Of a DNA stretch of 16,571 nt, positions 14,309 to 16,571 are shown in pieces. Position 1 is the stretch's first letter. Each line of letters starts with the position of its first letter. The translations under genes and the position numbers were made by a program. The notes beneath the pieces are model-generated. The model saw nothing but the letters and a program-made list of their open reading frames with translations, searched no databases and was not told where the DNA came from. Source of the stretch: CAYJPK01 sp964372035 (GTDB lineage Bacteria > Desulfobacterota > Desulfovibrionia > Desulfovibrionales > Desulfovibrionaceae); assembly GCA_964372035.1 (NCBI GenBank), contig CAYJPK010000045.1:1-16571 (forward strand), written 5' to 3'.

Positions 14309-15626
14309 TTTACCGATTATCATGGCCGTAAGCTTATTAGTGCTTATTTTCTCTGGCTATCCAGTACCTTTTATTCTTGGTGGTATCTCAATTGCTTTTA
14401 TGCATTTAAGCGATACAAACCCTATGTATTTTCAAAATATTGCTTCACGCATGATGGGAAGTTCGCAAGACTGGTTATTACTTTCTATTCCTATCTTTAT
14501 TTTTATGGGAATTATGCTAGATAAATCTGGAATTGCCTTAAACCTGCTATATTCACTAGAACGACTGCTTGGTAAGATGCGTGGTGGTCTAGCTGTTGCT
14601 GTTGTAATTTTAGGTACGATTATGGCTGCAAGTACCGGTATCGTTGGAGCTTCAGTTGTTATGCTCGGTCTTATCGGACTACCTGTAATGCTTCGAGAAA
14701 AATATAATCCATGTATTGCTGCTGGTGCAGTTGCTGCATCTGGTACACTTGGAATTTTAATTCCACCAAGTATTATGTTAGTTATGTTTGGTTCGCTATT
14801 ACAAATTTCAGTAGGTGATTTATTTGCTGGCGCTATTATGCCTGGCTTAGCTCTTGCTTGTCTATATGTTATTTTCTTGCTTGTAGTTGCTTATTTCTTC
14901 CCTAAAGAAATGCCACAAAGTGAGCGTGAAGAATTAAAAGAAGGCGAAAGGCTTAAAGCGTATTATACTTTATTTAAAAATTTAGTTCCACCACTTGGTC
15001 TTATCCTAACAGTATTAGGATCTGTTTTTGCTGGTATTGCAACACCAACTGAAGCTGCTTCACTTGGTGCATTAGGTGCAATATTGCTTACTATTTTTGC
15101 TGGCAAAATGAACTGGAAAACCTTAAGTGACACCATTTATGAAACAGGTAAAATCACTTCTATGGTTATGTTCGTAGCTCTTTTAGCTCCTGCATTTAGT
15201 ACAATCTTTAGGCATATCGGCGGTACTGATATGATTAAAGATATGCTACTTAGTACTGATATGTCAGCTTATGGTATTTTATTTGCCATCATAGGCTTCG
15301 TATTTATTTTAGGATTTTTCTTAGAGTGGCTTGAAATTTCTTATATTTTGCTACCAATGCTATCAGGCGTTATTACCTCACTTGATTTTGGCTTTGGTGC
15401 TGACTCTGGTCAAGTATTAACTTGGTTTGCTATTATCATAGCTATCAATTTACAAACATCTTTTCTAACTCCGCCTTTTGGAATGTCACTGTTCTATATT
15501 AAGGGTATTTGCCCTCCAGGAATTTCTATGGGGCATGTTTACAAAGGGATTATTCCTTTTGTTATTTTACAATTACTTGCACTTATTTTAGTTGTGATGT
15601 TCCCATCACTTGTTATAAACATATAA
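14298..15626 (+). CDS. dctM: TRAP transporter large permease subunit (DctM family)
   Basis: The 442-residue sodium-coupled transport subunit with about 12 hydrophobic segments. DctM hallmarks are present: an MAASTGIVGASVVMLGLIGL stretch (about 111-130), SGTLGILIPPSIMLVMFG (about 148-165), IATPTEAASLGALGA (about 249-263) and NLQTSFLTPPFGMSLFYIKG (about 385-404). Its start codon lies inside dctQ, with a full AAGGAGGT at 14284-14291. With dctP and dctQ it makes a complete tripartite TRAP system, presumably importing the substrate of the enzymes in this cassette. Confidence 0.94.
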   Translation: MEDSLPIIMAVSLLVLIFSGYPVPFILGGISIAFMHLSDTNPMYFQNIASRMMGSSQDWLLLSIPIFIFMGIMLDKSGIALNLLYSLERLLGKMRGGLAVAVVILGTIMAASTGIVGASVVMLGLIGLPVMLREKYNPCIAAGAVAASGTLGILIPPSIMLVMFGSLLQISVGDLFAGAIMPGLALACLYVIFLLVVAYFFPKEMPQSEREELKEGERLKAYYTLFKNLVPPLGLILTVLGSVFAGIATPTEAASLGALGAILLTIFAGKMNWKTLSDTIYETGKITSMVMFVALLAPAFSTIFRHIGGTDMIKDMLLSTDMSAYGILFAIIGFVFILGFFLEWLEISYILLPMLSGVITSLDFGFGADSGQVLTWFAIIIAINLQTSFLTPPFGMSLFYIKGICPPGISMGHVYKGIIPFVILQLLALILVVMFPSLVINI

Positions 15627-15645
15627 TTTTTTAGGAGAAATATTA

Positions 15646-16500
15646 ATGTCTAAGTCTAACACAATTTTAAAACGCTTCGTTGGTAACTATGGCTACGAAA
15701 CTGTTATGACACCAGAAAATGCACCGCTTGAATGTATGCAATTTGGTAGATTAATGGTGAAAGAAGGTACTTCTGAAAGCTTTACAAGCGAAGACCATGA
15801 GTCAGCTTTTGTTATCATGAGTGGTAAGGTTAAGGTTACAGTTGAGTATGAGGGAAAAACTGTAATTGAAGAAAGCTATGAAAGAAAATGCGTTTTCACT
15901 GAAAAACCATATGCTGTATACTTACCTCCAAAAGCAAAACTTACTGTTGTGGCAGAAACAGAAGCTGAGTTTAGAGCGTTTTTAGCTCCTGCTGAAGGCA
16001 AAAATCCACCTTTCTTCTGCAAACCTGATGATGTTGAAGAAGGAACTCCTGGTGCATTTAACTGGCGCAGAAAATATCGTTTCATCTTTGGTCCTGTGAA
16101 CAGAGCGAATGGCTTAGTTACAGAAAAATTAATCGTTGGTGAGTCAGTTTCTCGCCCTGGCGGTTGGATTGGCTTCCCAGGTCATAAGCATGATGTTGAG
16201 TGTGATACTGAATACCCACTTGATGAAATTTTCTCATTTAAAGTTAAGGGTCCTAAAGGCGGATATGTTTTTGCTATGTCATATGAAATGGAACCAGAGA
16301 AATGGTCCGATGTTTACATTATTGAAGATGATAACTATGCAATGGGTATTGGCAAAGGCTTACATACTTCATTAGCAGCTCCTGGTTGTACTGAATATTT
16401 ATTCTGGGGACTTGGAGGAAAAGATAAAGTGTATAAACTTACTTTTGATTCAAGATTCTCATGGATGGACGATTCAGAGTACATGGAACCACAGTTTTAA
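15646..16500 (+). CDS. KduI/IolB-family cupin isomerase
   Basis: A 284-residue bicupin of the KduI/IolB family, close to IolB length. IolB converts 5-deoxy-D-glucuronate to 2-deoxy-5-keto-D-gluconate; KduI converts 5-keto-4-deoxyuronate and can isomerise uronates. The C-terminal cupin carries GHKHD (H180, H182), E194 in PLDEIF and H240 in GKGLH, the expected metal site. An N-terminal cupin half covers about 30-115, and KYRFIFGP replaces the RxxHNI-type linker of classical IolB. AGGAG precedes the ATG by eight bases, 19 bp after dctM. No other inositol genes are present, so I do not assign iolB. It may interconvert a uronate or deoxy-keto acid entering or leaving the route. It ends at the terminator at 16520-16551. 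Confidence 0.82.
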   Translation: MSKSNTILKRFVGNYGYETVMTPENAPLECMQFGRLMVKEGTSESFTSEDHESAFVIMSGKVKVTVEYEGKTVIEESYERKCVFTEKPYAVYLPPKAKLTVVAETEAEFRAFLAPAEGKNPPFFCKPDDVEEGTPGAFNWRRKYRFIFGPVNRANGLVTEKLIVGESVSRPGGWIGFPGHKHDVECDTEYPLDEIFSFKVKGPKGGYVFAMSYEMEPEKWSDVYIIEDDNYAMGIGKGLHTSLAAPGCTEYLFWGLGGKDKVYKLTFDSRFSWMDDSEYMEPQF

Positions 16501-16519
16501 TTAAATTAAATCATTCTGT

Positions 16520-16551
16520 AAGAAGCGAGGAGAAATCTTCGCTTCTTTTTT
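16520..16551 (+). terminator. Intrinsic terminator ending the catabolic/TRAP cassette
   Basis: AGAAGCGAGGA (16521-16531) pairs with TCTTCGCTTCT (16536-16546), with one G-T wobble, around a GAAA tetraloop. An extra A-T pair lies at the base and a run of Ts ends at 16551. It starts 20 bp after the cupin stop codon. This is a canonical rho-independent terminator, so the operon ends here. Confidence 0.95.
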
Positions 16552-16571
16552 GTGCTTTAGAAAAGTTTTAG

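Noticed and set aside
15646..16500. Assignment as iolB of myo-inositol catabolism
   Set aside because: Family membership is clear, but no other iol gene is present and the linker region differs from classical IolB.
1..16571. CRISPR array, tRNA or rRNA genes, toxin-antitoxin or phage genes
   Set aside because: No regularly spaced repeats, cloverleaf sequences, rRNA signatures or phage/defence domains were seen on either strand.

Overview
This 16.6 kb window is AT-rich and comes from a Gram-negative bacterium. It encodes an outer-membrane TolC-type factor, a periplasmic adaptor, a probable lipoprotein and several Sec signal peptides. My best guess is a low-GC, Desulfovibrionales-like anaerobe. 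The guess rests on three things: the long insertion in the XseA OB-fold, the xseA/M23 peptidase adjacency, and the prominence of a TRAP transporter. It is recalled family knowledge that I could not check by search. The sequence is a scaffold: 100 Ns at 8849-8948 are bracketed by an exact 55-bp duplication, so the gap is probably an assembly artefact.

Left region (56-4603, minus strand): a tightly coupled three-gene type I secretion operon. In transcription order it is a TolC-like outer-membrane protein, a LapB-like ABC exporter, and an HlyD/LapC-like adaptor. The genes overlap by 1 bp (TAATG) and 4 bp (ATGA), and the operon ends at a strong symmetrical terminator. No RTX or adhesin substrate lies in the window. 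The exporter lacks the N-terminal C39-like domain usual for its subfamily.

Middle (5033-8478): xseA and an M23 peptidase on the plus strand converge on a two-gene minus-strand operon. That operon encodes a TPR probable lipoprotein and an exported DUF3298/RsiV-like protein. The 581-bp divergent intergenic region that follows (8479-9059) holds a good promoter for the TPR operon, a run of hairpins of unknown function, the assembly gap, and a strong promoter with an inverted-repeat operator candidate for the right-hand cassette.

Right region (9060-16551, plus strand): an eight-gene catabolic and uptake cassette ending in a textbook terminator. The order is uronate-dehydrogenase-like SDR, SMP-30/gluconolactonase, HpcH/HpaI (GarL-like) aldolase, D-2-hydroxyacid dehydrogenase, a complete DctP-DctQ-DctM TRAP transporter, and a KduI/IolB-fold cupin isomerase. 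The simplest reading is uptake of a sugar acid, oxidation to a lactone, lactone hydrolysis, retro-aldol cleavage of a keto-deoxy acid to pyruvate plus a C3 aldehyde, and reduction of a 2-keto or aldehyde product. The aldarate dehydratase needed between lactonase and aldolase is not in the window, and the cupin has no obvious place in the textbook route. This cassette is the best candidate here for a new or variant pathway.
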